In this document: positions 37,543 to 51,248 of the stretch, in pieces
Layout of the letters: each line of letters begins with the position of its first letter
Numbering within the stretch: the first letter of the stretch is position 1
Origin: Lethocerus indicus
Lineage: Eukaryota > Arthropoda > Insecta > Hemiptera > Belostomatidae
DNA length: 64,000 nucleotides
Direction: 5' to 3'
Assembly: GCA_019843655.1 (NCBI GenBank)
Contig: JACDQD010000009.1
Span: 5,293,204-5,357,203, forward strand
The notes under the pieces: model-generated
What the model saw: the letters and a program-made list of their open reading frames with translations, nothing else
What the model was told of the DNA's origin: nothing
Database searches by the model: none
Made by a program: the position numbers and the translations under genes

Positions 37543-38862
37543 TGTCGGGCTCACGCCCTCCTCCGGCTCTCCCCTTTCTCCCGGCCCATTAGCCACAGTT
37601 GCCGAGGCGGCACCTTTGTTTTTTCAAGCGGTGCCTTTGCACCTCGGCCGGCCCCCCTCTTCCTGACCAGCCGACGTCACCCTTAATCGACCGAGCTCGA
37701 ATCGATTTACCCTCCGTGGCTCGCGCTCTAAAACTCGAGAATTTCGTACCGGACCCCGAGGACAAATGAGTCATCCAACGCCGGCAAATGTCAAAATTCA
37801 TCCGCCTCGCTTCATTTCATTTCCAAACACCGCGGAATATTGTGCCAGCAAATACAATTATAAGGTGCCTCCAACCTCATCAGAAAAATTTAACAAATTT
37901 CACACACAACAAATGCTACAAACCCTACACAACCTTCCGACATTCCATACGATCCTTACGGACGCCTGGAAAGGAAGTGGCCACGTGATCTAAATGTGTA
38001 AGAAAAATAGAAAAAAATTTAAAAGCTCAATTATTGCCTACCCGTTATTAGTGCTACTCGAAAACACCTATAGCCTATTTGTAATTTACTGTTACAAGAA
38101 CATACAATATAATTTATTTGCCTACACGATTACAACCTTCAGCGGGGAGACCACACTTTATGAAAACTACAAACTTCACAAGTAATATTGAGTTACATAC
38201 ATATAACATAGTATGATACGATCTGTAACGGTGTGCTCATAAGATATTTGAAATAGTGTGAAATCTGTTGGAATCCATTCCGTCTATCCAACTTACAAAC
38301 GACTCTTGAGTCCCCTGGACTGGTCGGGTTTTTCAAATTTTGAAAATTTTGCCATTTTGCGTTTGTATATCTAACATCTAAACCACCTGTTAAAGAAGCT
38401 CTGTACTGTTACCTCAGTTTCCGGTCTACCTGTACTTAATTCCAATTCTTCCGATTAATTGGTAGAACGGACATTAGAGGGTGGAGAATAACTAAATATA
38501 ATAAAAGTACCAAATAACCTTATGTTACGAATAGTAATTAAAAAATACCGTCGATCATCTCATTAGCATGTACGTCTTCATTAGTGCAGTATTGTGCTAG
38601 GTGCATTGTGTACGGGGCACTCTTCAACCCGTAATGGGCACTGTATTTTTCAGACAAAGGGTACAAAGAATATATTCGAAATTAAAGGCCATAAATACCC
38701 GTGGCCCGAAGAACCGGTTTAGCGTTAGAGTGGGGGGGGGGGGTGGATTGGTTTTCACCATCTCGCGGCTCTATTGTCGGCGCCTGGGGCTATTGTCGCG
38801 AGGGAGCGGCCGCGACAGTTCAACCGAACGTAAATTGATTCCGGGCCGGCCGGCGAGACACA

Positions 38863-38880
38863 GCAGACTGTGGAGTCTGC
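38863..38880. repeat. Perfect 7-bp hairpin
   Basis: GCAGACT pairs with AGTCTGC around the four-base loop GTGG, in a GC-rich island. No associated feature was seen. Confidence 0.6.
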
Positions 38881-40812
38881 ACGCAGTCATTTCTGCGCCT
38901 CCCAGTCAGATCCTATCTGCGGTAGGTACGGCCCCTCCCTTATCTGCGGATCACAGGTGCCGAAATCTCCGATGCCGATGAGTGAGAAAAAGGAAATATT
39001 AGGACCACAAAGCAATTTCACGATGATTAATGGCTCACCACAGCTCATTGTGTACTTCAAATCGTACTCATCTAATTTGGACCTACAATATTATTAAAAC
39101 TACTGTAACCGACTGCTGAGTTGAGTTCGCATAAACTCATAAAACGCTTTCGAAAAGGCTGAGTATTCGTTTTGATCCCTGCTTTGAAATTACTATACGT
39201 TTCGTCGATGTCCTAAAAGACCGGCAATTCTAACAATCTCACTCGTATATAAAAATATTAGGCAAAATATTTTTTTGTCGGTTTTTAGGTTATTAAATAT
39301 AGTTTCATGAGTATTAATCTCCTCTCAGTACCATAATCTGCCAATTGGGCTGCCTAAGCAATGTTAAAAAATTTTGGTAAAATACTATTATAAGTTAATT
39401 TGTATATTTTTCTAAATGCTAATGACTTCTTGCCAATTGGTTGTACATTCGAACTACGTTTTTTTTCGTTACTAAGCATTACTAATTCAGTAAGCTCTAT
39501 TTAATATAACAGGTTAGACCGCTTTCGTACTTTTGGCAACACGTTTCCAAGACGACAATAATGCAGATGTCACAATACAATATTCATTTGTGAGATTTAA
39601 ATCTCACCTCGTGAGGTTAAATATTTTAAACTAATTTTTATACTACCCAGTACTGTTTAAGGTGAAACATCTGGTCTAAAATACAGAATATATTGATTAC
39701 AGTCCGAATAAAGTTTCAAATCGCGGGTAATATTTATCGACCGGAAGTGCGATGCCTTCACGTCCGACAGGCCGGTTGAAAGGCGTCGGGGAACGACGCT
39801 CGGAACAATGACGGGATATAGGAGAAAAAGAAAGGGCGAACGCGTGTCGATGCGAGGCCTTTTGACAGAAAAACGGGCGATTGTTTTCCAACAGCACCGG
39901 TGCTCTGAAAGGAGCTCGGAAAAGAGTTTGAGGAATGCCCCCCCCCCTGTGATAATAGCGATATGTCTACAATAGACCAGTCGGTCACGTAGGCCGAGAT
40001 TTACAGTCCGTCAACCCGCTTCTGGGTGTCCTCAAAAACTCCTCCTTATGTACATCTTGTCCGGGGATACCGAAGCCGCGTTCATCTGTTGCCGCCGCAG
40101 TGAATGCGTTCCGATGTCCGAATTCAACAATAAAGCCGGGCACAATACCGGCTGAATTGACGCGAGATTGAATACCGCCCACACGTGGAACGGTGATTGA
40201 ATATCAGCCGATATATCATCTGTGTGCCTGTCACGCGTTAATTGTCGCACTATAAATGTTTAATTTACTGACGGTTAACACTGTCAATTCGAGGGCGTGA
40301 AACCTCGAGAAACATTAATCAGGTCCGTCAAAAAAGTATCATACATTGACAAAGCGCAATTTTGGGCAAAAGTAACGAAGGAACGAATGCAAATGTCGAC
40401 AACCACAGCTTAGTATACGAGGGAAACGATTCTTGTCAACAATTTAAGAAGTACAAAATCAATAAAATATAGTTTGGCCTTAAGGAAACTCAATTATTGA
40501 TGGAATAAACCTATATAACTGTTTGAATTACTTTTTGAAACCCTTCGTGTTGAAATATGATTTATTTATTACATTTTGTAATTTAAAAAAATGTATCCAT
40601 TGTAAATACTTTTATCGAATTTATTTGTACCGAAGTTCGAAATGTTATTCAGGATTATTGTCTCTTCACTGGGTATTTTATCGGTATCGGGGATCCCAGT
40701 GTAATGCGTGCAGTGCGGTGGACGGTTTCAGCGCGCGGCATCGGGCCGCGTATCGGGGTACCGCGGCTTTATTATTCCGTATAACGGCGGAACGAGATAA
40801 AACGGCGCCAAG

Positions 40813-40886
40813 GAAAGAGAGAGAGAGACGGAGGGAGTGAGTGGGAGAGAGTGGGGGAGGGAGGGAGAGAGAGAGAGAGAGAGAGG
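40813..40886. repeat. GA-rich microsatellite
   Basis: Imperfect (GA)n with GGGA and GAGT interruptions; the purest part is at 40865-40886. It is embedded between CpG-rich sequences at about 40690-40800 and 40886-41200. Confidence 0.92.
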
Positions 40887-42452
40887 CGGCCGCCCTCTAA
40901 AGTGCAGTTTATATGAGGACTGTCGGTGGTGTAGGGGTGGATGGAGGGTGGAGGGTGGTCTCATTACGCGGGGCCGCCCCTATCTCAAATGAGATCTTCC
41001 TCACACCCTTGCTAATGCGAATGGAACACTATCGCGGCCCGGGGATCTCCTCTGTGTGTGTGTCGCCGGCGAGGGGTGGCCGCGCTCGTAGGCGTTAAAT
41101 TTAAAATGGACCCCGGGGGTGGGGGTGGGGGAGGGCCGGCTGGTGTCGGCCCCGGAGGTGGCGGTGGATTAGCCCCATCATCCCCCGAGGCGACTCTCCG
41201 CTCCCTCGCCGGCTAACAAATTTCATTTTCCGGGTCCTCCGCTTCCTTTCTTTCTTTCCTTTTTTTTTCACCCCCGACGCGCGCGATGATTAGCTCCACC
41301 CCCGACCCCTTTGAAGTGCACCAAGCCTCGTTAACCGCCAATATGTAGGATATTCGGTTCGGAATTGGCCGGCAAAGACCCCGGATAGCGGTAATTGGGT
41401 TGTACCGGGCCCTATTATAATTTCAAATCGTCGCTTCCCAAGTTGTCTTTTATATGGATAGCGATCACAAAGAACCGGCCGATAGGTTTTCATTCCTCTT
41501 CGAATGATCTAAAATTGCTTTTCGTAAAGGGATTCTATCGAAACCTATTTAGCTATTTCCAATAAAGTTATAGGCCTAATGACCATTATTAACTGTTGGC
41601 AGTTTGAACAGTTTATGTATGTCGATATTAAAGCTTGCTATTGTTAAATATTTACGCGTGGATGAAATATCAAAAGAAACTCCAGAATATATAACATATA
41701 TACTAGATAGAAATGATTCTTTCTCTTGACCATGAGCCGATCTAGGAGAGCGTCATATTCCGCTGAGTCAAATTTGAGTTTTTAACAATTTATCAAATCG
41801 CCCTCTAATCTTTTTATCGATTTTTCTTCTCCGAGGCCGAAATCTCGACCTGGAAATTTCAGGAAAAGACGTGATTGACGCCGATTAGACGATCGGGTCG
41901 GGACCGGCTCGATTCCCTCTCACGTCGAATAAAACCAATTAATAGGGAGGTTCCCTGGGGACCGTGTGGACGAGGACGTGGCGAGCGGGGGGTGGCTCTC
42001 GAGGGACGCTCTATCAATTATGACGGCGGGGACCGTTTCGAAAATTTCGATTAAAATTTCACAGGCGACACATTAGCCAAGTCTCGAAGGGAGGGGGGAC
42101 GATGGCGTAACCTCGTTAGTAGTTCCTGTGGGAGCGGGGTGGGGAGGGGGCGGGCGGATGATAATTCCGACGTATCCCGTGTCCCAGAGCGCGTTTTGTT
42201 TTCGGTGGGGGGCGGCGACGCTTGAAGTTTTGACGGGCCGCCCCCCGAGAATTGCAGCGGCGAGCCGCCTCCAGTGCGCGAAATACGATCCCGTTCTGAA
42301 AATCTGTCGAAAGGGTGCCAGTGCCATAATCGTCACCGATTTAAGTGGCCCGAGTGGCAGCCGGATGAGGCACTCAGCTATCGGGTAATCGATATTAGAT
42401 GAAAGGCTTCGTCCAGAAGGGATGTACACTAAACTAGTTTTAATACGTTATA

Positions 42453-42505
42453 CGGTCTGCGAGGGTTTGAAATTTAGTTTCTTCAGCGAAAGACCAAAGA
42501 AGATC
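42453..42505 (+). repeat. Degenerate hairpin-family repeat, copy 3
   Basis: GGTCTGCGAGGGTTTGAA matches GGTCTGCGAGGGGTTGGAA of the copy at 9602-9726 with few changes, and AGCGAAAGACCAAAG recalls AGCAAAAGACCAAAC in the copy at 2483. The remainder has diverged. The call rests on short matches in the right order of motifs. Confidence 0.4.
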
Positions 42506-44026
42506 GAGAAAACTACGTTAAAATTTAGACCGTTTTAAAAATTATAAGAAGCCTTTTTGTTCATGCCAGTTTCTTGCCTGCTTTGTATTGTGTTACAATT
42601 TTCTGTTTATACCGTGACGCGTAAGTGACTGATGAAGGAAAGCTACTGAATATGGGGATTAGCTCAAAACCGTCAAGAATCAAATTGGACACAGAAGGTC
42701 ACTAGGAACTCAGTATTTCAAAATAAATAATTAGTAATAAAAAATAACGGGTAATTTAATTTTAAGGCCCATATATTTTTTTATAAGGAACCATTATAAC
42801 CACATTGATCTTCACTGAATGTAAAGAGGAGTGAAATAAATTATAAAAGGGAGAAAGGGTAATATTGTAAATGAATAAGGCGCGAGGCCGACTGCGGTCT
42901 ATATTCGAAAAGTCGTCCGTCGAGTCACCCTCCTGTAATTTATAGCCTCCGCCAGGGGTGGAAGGAGGAGGATTTAATAAAGAATTCTTCAAGAATGACT
43001 CTACAGTTGTCCAAGCATAATGGAAATAGTTGGCCGGCTTTTGGGGGCGGTGGAGGAGGGCCCCGGCAGTATGCAGTTGTTAATTGGTGGGGCTCGAACC
43101 GTCGGCATTTTTCCTGGAATGACTCCCACAGCTCATTGTCGTATCATAGACCCCCTTTTTTAATATTTAGCGTAAAAATTATTCTCTTAAATCAGAAATA
43201 TGAGGACAGGAAAAGCACAATAATTTCCACTGTTTAAATGTGAAATTTATTGTATCTAATTAAATAGGAATGCTACTGTCTGTGGGGATGAAGCTGAAGC
43301 CAGTCAGCTAATCATTCTAAGCCAACATGCATTAGCGTGTGAATCAATTTCATTTAGCGAATGAGGATCACCTCTGCGTTTACGTATAGTACTAAAATTC
43401 TGCGTTCCCTCAAAAATAATACCTGAAATTTGAAGGAATAACTTCGATTGGTCAGGTGGAATAAACGGAATAAAAGTTATCCTGCAGTTTTCAGTCATTC
43501 TAAAATTGAATAAATGCGAATGAGGTTTCTTAAAATACATAGGGTTGGTTTTTTTTTGTAAATTCTCCTATGATTACTCAAATTTAAACTGTGATTCTAA
43601 ATAGCACTTGCCATTTATACAGGATAACATTCTCCATACCGATAGGGTAACGGGTTTTATGATACCACCTATTGACTCATCTCTTATTAATTAAAAGTAA
43701 AGAAAGATATTTCAGTAAAAGTTAATTTACTTCTTATTATTGTACAATTTTTTTTGTGTGAGAAATTAATTGGCATTAATGGGATACGGGAATCCCATTA
43801 AAAGGTCCCGCCGGTTTATTAACACGAGGGTACCGCCGGCGGCCCCGAAGGGGTGAGCCAATCCCCCGGCATTTTTGTAGAATACCATTGGGGTCGGAGG
43901 AAGCACTCCCCGAATATCTATATATGTAGGGAATGACTTAATAAGGGAGAAACGGAAGCGAGGAAAAGGGGTGTTGGCGGGAGGAGGGTCTTCATCTGAG
44001 GGATTAGCGCCGGGTGGTGGAAGAGC

Positions 44027-44062
44027 GGGAGGAGGCGGAGGCGGAGGAGGAGGAGGCGGAGG
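44027..44062. repeat. (GGA/GGC)n trinucleotide array
   Basis: Interrupted GGAGGC and GGA units in a CpG-rich island. It resembles the reverse complement of the array at 37500-37542; both probably arose locally. Confidence 0.9.
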
Positions 44063-44409
44063 CCCTCCCGACCCCCCACGTTAATTGACGCCCCGTGATA
44101 ATTTACTATCGGCCCCTGCAACAACCCCTTTCTCCCCTCCACCACCGACAGTTCATCCGTGCCGCCCCCGTTACCGCCTCCAACAGCCGACGAACAGTCG
44201 TCCAATTACGAGGATGATATATGTCCTACCCCGCCCGACGTTATTTCGCCAACTATCTACTTCTTCGTTCGGGTGCCGACCGCGACCGTGATCTAAACAC
44301 GCCTCTTCTTATATAATCAAACAATTTACAGCCGATTAATATAACGAGGAGTTATTTAAGCCCTGCCAGCATACATCCATGTCGATCAATAAATCGTTTA
44401 ATGAGATGA

Positions 44410-44431
44410 TCAGTGCAATGATCTGCACTGA
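44410..44431. repeat. Perfect 8-bp stem-loop
   Basis: TCAGTGCA at 44410-44417 pairs exactly with TGCACTGA at 44424-44431 around the six-base loop ATGATC. The surroundings are AT-rich. The stem is too short for a microRNA precursor, and no function is assigned. Confidence 0.65.
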
Positions 44432-45183
44432 ACATGAAGGGGAGTGAGAATAATACTGAGCATGTTATGGACCTGTTTGGTTGTGCGGCTAATCATTTCA
44501 CCAATTTTTTTTATTAGGAAGTATTTCAATATTCCTCCCCTCTCGCCCATTTGACCGGGGGAATTTCCTTAAATTTATAGTGAAGCCTCACGATTGCGCT
44601 ATCTGAAAACCTTACTCAACATTTTTAACATTTAGTCAAATGTTGCTAATAAAAAAAAACAGACTATAATAATAAAAAGTTCAGTTATTTTTTTAGATTG
44701 CCGAATGAAATAAAAAAAATCCCTAAAATCGGAAACAAAGGTAATGGGAACGGCTATCAAACGGCCTGGGGAAACTTTGCGTGTGGAAATGCACTTTTGT
44801 TCCAACACAATCGCTGCCCTCCCCCCTTTATTCTTCGTTTTCTTTCTCGCCCCGGCTATTTGTCATATTTCGTGGCCGTTGCCGTTCCGTTCGTTCGTCC
44901 ATCTCCGAAAGAAAACTTCCAGAGAGTTTACACTTTTGTACCGTTTGTGTTTACACCAATAAATCCGTGACCGGGCCTCGGGCTTCACGCGATTCTCATT
45001 AAACGGCCTACCCGAGGCCCAGCGGCCCGGAGGCCGTCGGTAAAACATGGACGGAGAAAAAAGTGTAATTATTTCTATTGCCCCGAATTTTTTAGGGGAG
45101 AGATTTTCCGCTTCGCGTTTCAACATTTTCACGTTTTGAAGAAATAAAAATTGGCTCGGACACACGATCGGATTAATCTTGCA

Positions 45184-45465
45184 GGTTCCAGTTTGTTCGG
45201 CTATTTATAATATTTTCGCCGCTGAAGAAATGGATGGGCGAAAATGTTTGGCGGGTTCGAAAATTATGATTTATACCTCGGGGCATTATTATTTTTGGAT
45301 GTTGATAAAGGGTGCACTATTTCCGCGTACCAGTATTTACCTCACTATGTTGCCGGCTGTAACGAGGAATTAGAAACGCGTCTAGGTTTGGATCGGATAA
45401 ACGAGTGGAAACAGAGGGCGAGGGACATTCGACTATTCCCAGAAGCCTCTCTTAAAGACAATTGA
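45184..45465 (+). other. Protein-like open frames after an acceptor-like site
   Basis: An acceptor-like ATTAATCTTGCAG ends at 45184. Two overlapping frames follow. One starts at ATG 45244 and runs to TGA at 45463, ending with CNEELETRLGLDRINEWKQR and then ARDIRLFPEASLKDN, a charged, helix-like tail that looks like real protein. The other is open from 45185 to a TAG at 45371. Only one can be right. No family was recognised and no donor or second exon supports a gene model. Confidence 0.2.
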
Positions 45466-48400
45466 GAAAAGCTCTAACTTCGTTGAATTAATTTCGCCCT
45501 TTTACGCCCCCTCTGTTTATATTCGCCGTATAATTGAAGAGTGTTATGATACCGAGTTCAATGTGTTTTATCGCCCGACGAGGATGTCGTAAAACACCCT
45601 TTGAAGGTTATCAGATTTCACGAATGCCCCAACTCCAGCCCCGGCCCCACCCCCACCCCCTCATAACGCTCAGCAGAGAACTGTTACCGTTTAAATTACA
45701 GTTTACCTGGTAGGCGGGGGCGGTAGTTGTACCGTCTAATTCGGTTGGACGTGGGTAAAAGGCCGGTAAGAATAAATCGCGGCTCACAATGAGCACTGGG
45801 GGGGAGGGCGCTCCCTCCGCCCCCCGTTACTTATCTCCGGCTCTAAGCAATGCTTCATCTTGTCGCTGCGTCTAAACCCAACACAAACGGATCTGATTCC
45901 GCTCTTTCCCTTATTCATTTTAACGCCTTCCAATTATGGACGACGCCGTTTTGAATTAGAGAATTTATAGTATTATAACCGATTGGTAATTGAAATACAA
46001 TTAATGTCCTACATTTCTTTTTCGAACCGTGAAATAGTTTAAAATTGTAGACCAAAATTGGGGGCATAAAGTTTGGAAAAGACAAAGCGCTTTATGTTAT
46101 GAACAATAAACTATGTTGGGCCCCTTTTCATCGATTTCTAGAAGCGATAGGTCAGAGTTGAGGAGGGCGAGAGGAAAAAAATCGTCCGAATCGCTTTGGA
46201 AATATAAAGTAATTCACAAAACGCCCGAGCGGTCTACCGCATTGGGATCGATTCCCGCTCGACGGCGGTTCGTTCTTTGAAGAATTCGGTGTCTGTTCTG
46301 GGCCGCAGGAGCAGGACTTTCGAAACGACTTGAAATAATCACGTGACCGAAGGAAAGGAGAAGAGAGGGATTATTATCTCGATTTGAAACACTTTGCCGT
46401 TCTCGGGCATTCTTAGTTAGGTTTCGAAGACTTTTGATTTTTCCCATTACGATATCGGCTCCAGCTATTCAGTTTCTCTTTGTCGGGAGAAATATTTGAT
46501 AGGGCCGCGATAGGCGCATAGGAACAGCTTTTCGCCTGGAAAAACAATTTCCCAATGAACCTGGTTGTTGGAACGGCGACTGCTTTGTACTTGGACTATA
46601 GTTATGTGTTGTAATTATTAATTATGCCGCGAATTATTATGCTATGGGTATACAAGCTGACGGTAACATTGTACTTTATGTATAATATTAATATTGAGTG
46701 TAATCGTCAAATATTTTATTTGAATGTTTTTGCTAATGAAGGGTTTTTCAGTATGTCGTAAAGGGATGATGGGAAGCTATCGCTAATGAACAATTGGCTA
46801 TTTTAAATATCAACGCTGTATATAACCTCAGAGCGATCATGAATAGGACGAAGTCATTTACATTACCCGCTTAAATAGCTATAAAATTTTGATAACAAAT
46901 TTTGAAATTTATAGAATTTCATAATAATTGGGGCTTAAATTCACCCCGGGTGAGGGCCAAGATGTGTTGTAGGCTCCGAATTCAGCCTACCCTGCCGAGT
47001 TCTTGTCTCCTCTGTCGGGGGGTATCGATTAGTTTGCTATCAGGAAGAGGAGGACGAGAGGACGACGCCGTGTCCCGGTTCATGCATATTAAACTAAGGG
47101 TAGGCAAGCTACCCTCCGCCAAGAGTCACCCCCTCATCCTCCCTTCAGGGGGGGGCGGGTTCCGGCTATCGGGGAAAAAAATGATTCCGCACTGCTTTCG
47201 GCTGAGGATAAAAAAAAACTGGGCATCGAAAAAATTCTTCCGCGTAAAAACTGAAAATAAACCCTACTTCTTAACGCACGTTCGATGAGCTCGCTGAATT
47301 TATTCAAAAAAATAGGATGTTCAGAGTGGACAAATTTCCGAGATTTGCTACAGTAAGTATCGTGAGCGGCAGTTACTCAAATCACAACGCGTTAAACGCC
47401 TCGTCTCTGTGGAAAAACCTAATATCAGTTTCCCAACAACGATTCCGTCGGGGTCGATCGCCCGGAGAAAATGGAATTTCGGGCTTTTGATACGAGTTTA
47501 TAATCGGGCGAGTGTCCCTCGGGTCGGGTCGAACAGTGAGCGGGCATGGGGCATGGGGCGTGGGGCCGTGTTTCGAAACAGCGTCCGTCCGATTAGTCCT
47601 GTGGGGGGCGTTCAAAGTCCCGGAGTTCAGACACCCGACAGAACTTTGCCAAATATATCCTGTGGGAGAGAGCTACGGTGAAACCGGGATCCGTTTTGGG
47701 GAAGGTTCGTGAGGCGGGGGGCGGTGGCGCTTCCCCTTTTTATGGCCGCCCCCAAACAGCCCTGTTTTCTCCTCTCTCCCAATCGAAACGCGACTTGTAT
47801 AACCGGGTAGTCTCACTCGTACAGGAATACTTTCATTACGAGCTTGAATTAGTTCAGTTCAGCCTCCCTTTTATTTTATTCGATGTCTTATTTCGGCGTA
47901 TATTTTGTCAACGCCCAACCGATTTCACCAAGATTCCAATTCCTTTCGATGACTATTTTACACCGACAAACTGAATTAGAAATTGAGACTCATTTTTTAA
48001 TTGCGTCAAAATGTAGCTTCAATGACAAATCATAGTATAATTTTCAGAATAAATAGATTTCTTTTGTATTTTGCCCTACAAGGAATAAAAGAAGCGATTG
48101 TAGAAATAATCCTTAGCCCTCTTTACGCTATAATCATACAGTCCTATGTTATTTTCAACTATGATATATCTGTCGCTTGTACATAGCTTGCAGAAACAAT
48201 GAACTAGTACCTAAAAAGTCAATTATATTGTACGAAATGCCCGACAACAACATTTAAAGAATGTTTTTATAGTTACCATTTGAAAAACAATTAAAGGGAA
48301 TCCAACGAATCATTCTATTATGAATCATAGCCTGCTAATGGTAATATTATTCTAACGATAAAAGAGGTATAAATTTATTATCGCGGATGTTTTATTAGCT

Positions 48401-51161
48401 TGAGTGAAGTTTGTGTAGATAGGAGTGTGGAGAGGATTAGGAATGCGGAACGTTCCCCGCCTATCGAACTTGTAGACGGGCGAGGGCCACCTCGAGGGGT
48501 CAGTCAGATTCGCATTTAGACGATGATAGGTGGCGGGGCGTCGGGGCATCTACTTTATCAACCCCTCGAGCAATTGCGGCAAGGGCGGCCAGCCCTTTCG
48601 TGCTAGGGGCGGAGGCGGTTTAAACGGACCCGTTCTCCCCTCTATCCCGACGGCGTTACCAATATTCTGAATGGACGACCGGTACGGAGATCGGCTCGTC
48701 AAAGCTCCGTCGGACACTTTAAATAAAGCGATACCATTGAATACCATCGACGCCCGGGCCACACAGTTTTTCATTAACTAATCACTATTGAATTTGGCTC
48801 CTCGTTATTAATCGCGATAGGAGACAGTTATAAGGAATCAGTGTTTTAAATGTTCACACGAGAAGCTGAAAACCATTAGATTACATTGTAGTTAGCAGGC
48901 AAGCCAATGATTTCTAAATTCAAAAGCGAACTTCGAAATTAGAAAGGGCATTAATATTTCTCTCAATGTTACATTCTTGTCCCCATTCCGAAACTCATTT
49001 ACAGGAGTTAGGGTTGAGTTACCCTAGTGAAAAAATTTAAAAAAATATATTTTACAAGCATGAGATGTACGCAAGAAAACTTGCGTTGTGAAATTGTTTA
49101 AAAAAACATATCTCATTCTGGTATGGTTCATTTAACTTTATTAAGGGGGTTATTGAAAGGACTATTCTTGTATTACAAATCCAATTTTACACTTCAGCTG
49201 CACCTAGAATGAGTGCCTTATGCGCTCTGTCTATGGGTATATATTTGTCCGTAGTAAGGGATTTTAGTACGGGCATCCTGAGTATGATTGAAGGATGTTG
49301 TTAATTTCAGGGAAGAGCCGCGAACGTTTGCTCACCCCTTCTGGAGATGGTACTCGAGAGAGTTCAGCCCTTATTCAACTGATATTCAGCCGGATAACGG
49401 CCCATTAGTCAGCTGTGCACTTGAGCGCGATCAAAGCCTCAGACGGCGGGTCGTCGAATTTGTTCGGTACCCGTTCGGCGAAGTCGGCGGGTGGCTGGAG
49501 TCAATGTGCCGGCTCTAAACTACACTGTAAATAAATGCCGGGGGTTAACACCCCCAAGCCCACCCCTTTATCGCCCGCCTAACCCCTTTTAGTTTTGTCA
49601 CACTCTTAGCAACACCCCCTCGGCCCATCTATCAGGCTTAGCGACTTCCACCCTTCCATCTTCGGCCGGCCGCCGATTAAACTATCGGCGCTCTCCGCGC
49701 ACGCCCCCTATATATTAAAACCGAACCCCCGTTTTATATCGATCCCACTTCTGTCGGGACAGAGTAAATATAATTAAAAACGCCTCTACCGTTAGACGCC
49801 TTATTAAATACAGTCAATTTCCGGCCGTTGAACTTGAACTTTCCCTTCGGAAAGGGGACAATAATAAAACGGAGCCCCGCCGCCCCGCAGAAGAAAAAAA
49901 AACAACCCTAGACCGCCGTGCTGTGAATAGTAATTAGCGCGTAATTCGGTCACCGTTGAGACTTCGGGTTAAGGCCCACAAGATGGGTGGAACGTATTTT
50001 CTGTAATCATTTTTCCAATCGGTTCTGTATATAATTAAAGACTTTACAACACGTAGTTCGGAAAATACGGACATTATAGTTCGTGATAATCAATTGCCGG
50101 CTCTGGGTTATTTCGTCTGGGACTGTGATTACGTCTCAATTCGTTGAACAATTGAGATGTGTTCACTGAAATTACTGGTGCCTAAGTAACCCGAATAGTG
50201 CTCACTCTAGCCTATAAACAATAAAGTTTGTTTCAATGTTTGTTTATTTATAATAATAATCTGCAGAATCTGTTACATTTAAAAGATTTTGATACTGTGT
50301 AAATATGAAATTAGTAGTTTCTAAATACGTCGATGAAATATTCTACATCGCTTTAACTTAAGCGTCCATTCTATTTGGCCAGTACATAGTAAAGACCAAA
50401 TGGATATGTGAAAATACAATATGTGCTATAAATATACTGCGCATTATAAATGATAAACGCACAAATATGGATAATGTACTACACAATTATATTAATCGAA
50501 ATATGATGCCTTTTTTTTTTAACTTAAGGTAGTAATGATATAAGTGGATCTTTGTGAAAATAGTGTTTGTTCAGATGAATGTAGACTGGCTGGAATGAAA
50601 GCATCGAGTGTGAGTGGTGGAGAAATAGAGTGAGGGAAGGAGTGATAGAGCGGATGTTGTAACGATGTGCGCCTCCTCCAGGCCTAAAGATTGAGATACG
50701 ATTGACGTGTGTGGGACCCGTTCACTATCTGACCAAGAGTTATAACAAACACACAGAGACCAGAGTGGCGCGGCTCTTTCCGCTACAAAAACCCGACGAG
50801 CAGCGGCCGTCCGCTGTTCCTCAGCCGTGTCTTTGTGTGCCAGCCTTCCACGTCCAGCCCCCCACGGCTCTCTTTCACATCGGCGCTGACTTTTTTACAG
50901 AATCCCTCCCCTCCTTTTCCGGCCGAGGATCCCGATCGTAAATCAGGGTGGAGGCAGTCACCGCGGACTCCGAGATCCGGCGCTGACCCTCCCGGTATCC
51001 TCAAACCGCCGCCGCCGCCGCCGGTGGAAACAATGCGCATGTGGGTGAAGTTTAGCATATCGCCGATGTACAATAAATCGAGGAGCCGCCCACCGGCCCT
51101 TTGATAGGATCCCGCCTATAAACCAGCACCCGCCCCCCCTCACCCCCGCTACACCGCTCAC
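45466..51161. other. Gene-free stretch
   Basis: GC-rich islands lie near 45630-45840, 46930-47190, 47420-47760, 48430-48730, 49330-49510 and 49540-49900, with AT-rich DNA elsewhere and long AT-rich runs at 48180-48400 and 50200-50560. A CAGTAAGTAT donor-like site at 47350-47359 and a TAATTTCAG acceptor-like site at 49303-49311 are unpaired. A (CCG)n run lies at 51006-51022. Confidence 0.5.
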
Positions 51162-51248
51162 CTGGACCTTTTTCAGCCGCTCTTCCTTCCCCACAGCGGT
51201 CCTTTTTGTGCCGCCCCCGACGACGACTCCCGGTTCGGCTCCATTCAT
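51162..51248 (-). CDS. Candidate first coding exon on the minus strand
   Basis: ATG at 51248 opens 29 codons that end exactly at a consensus donor, CAG|GTGAGC, at 51162/51161. The peptide starts MNGAEPGVVVGGGTKRTAVG and ends KEERLKKVQ, a basic, polar sequence with a Gly/Val-rich start. An in-frame TAG eight codons upstream fits a start here. The exon would end in phase 0. It lies in a GC-rich island, where chance frames are common, and the minus-strand continuation past the donor also stays open. No family was recognised. Confidence 0.25.

Larger units (their letters stand above)
37143..40812. other. Gene-free stretch
   Basis: It includes a GC-rich island at about 37260-37760, AT-rich DNA to 38580 and another GC-rich block at about 38690-38970 with a G-run at 38732-38742. 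A further patch is near 39740-40010. No complete exon or RNA gene was found. Confidence 0.55.
40887..45180. other. Gene-free stretch
   Basis: CpG-rich islands lie at about 40890-41210, 41830-42400, 43790-43880 and 43970-44280, with AT-rich DNA between them. A degenerate hairpin-family repeat and a short stem-loop are annotated separately. No gene was recognised. Confidence 0.55.

Noticed and set aside
37299..37666. Overlapping frames with poly-Pro, poly-Leu and poly-Gly
   Set aside because: They are translations of the CCT/CCG array in different frames and carry no independent evidence.
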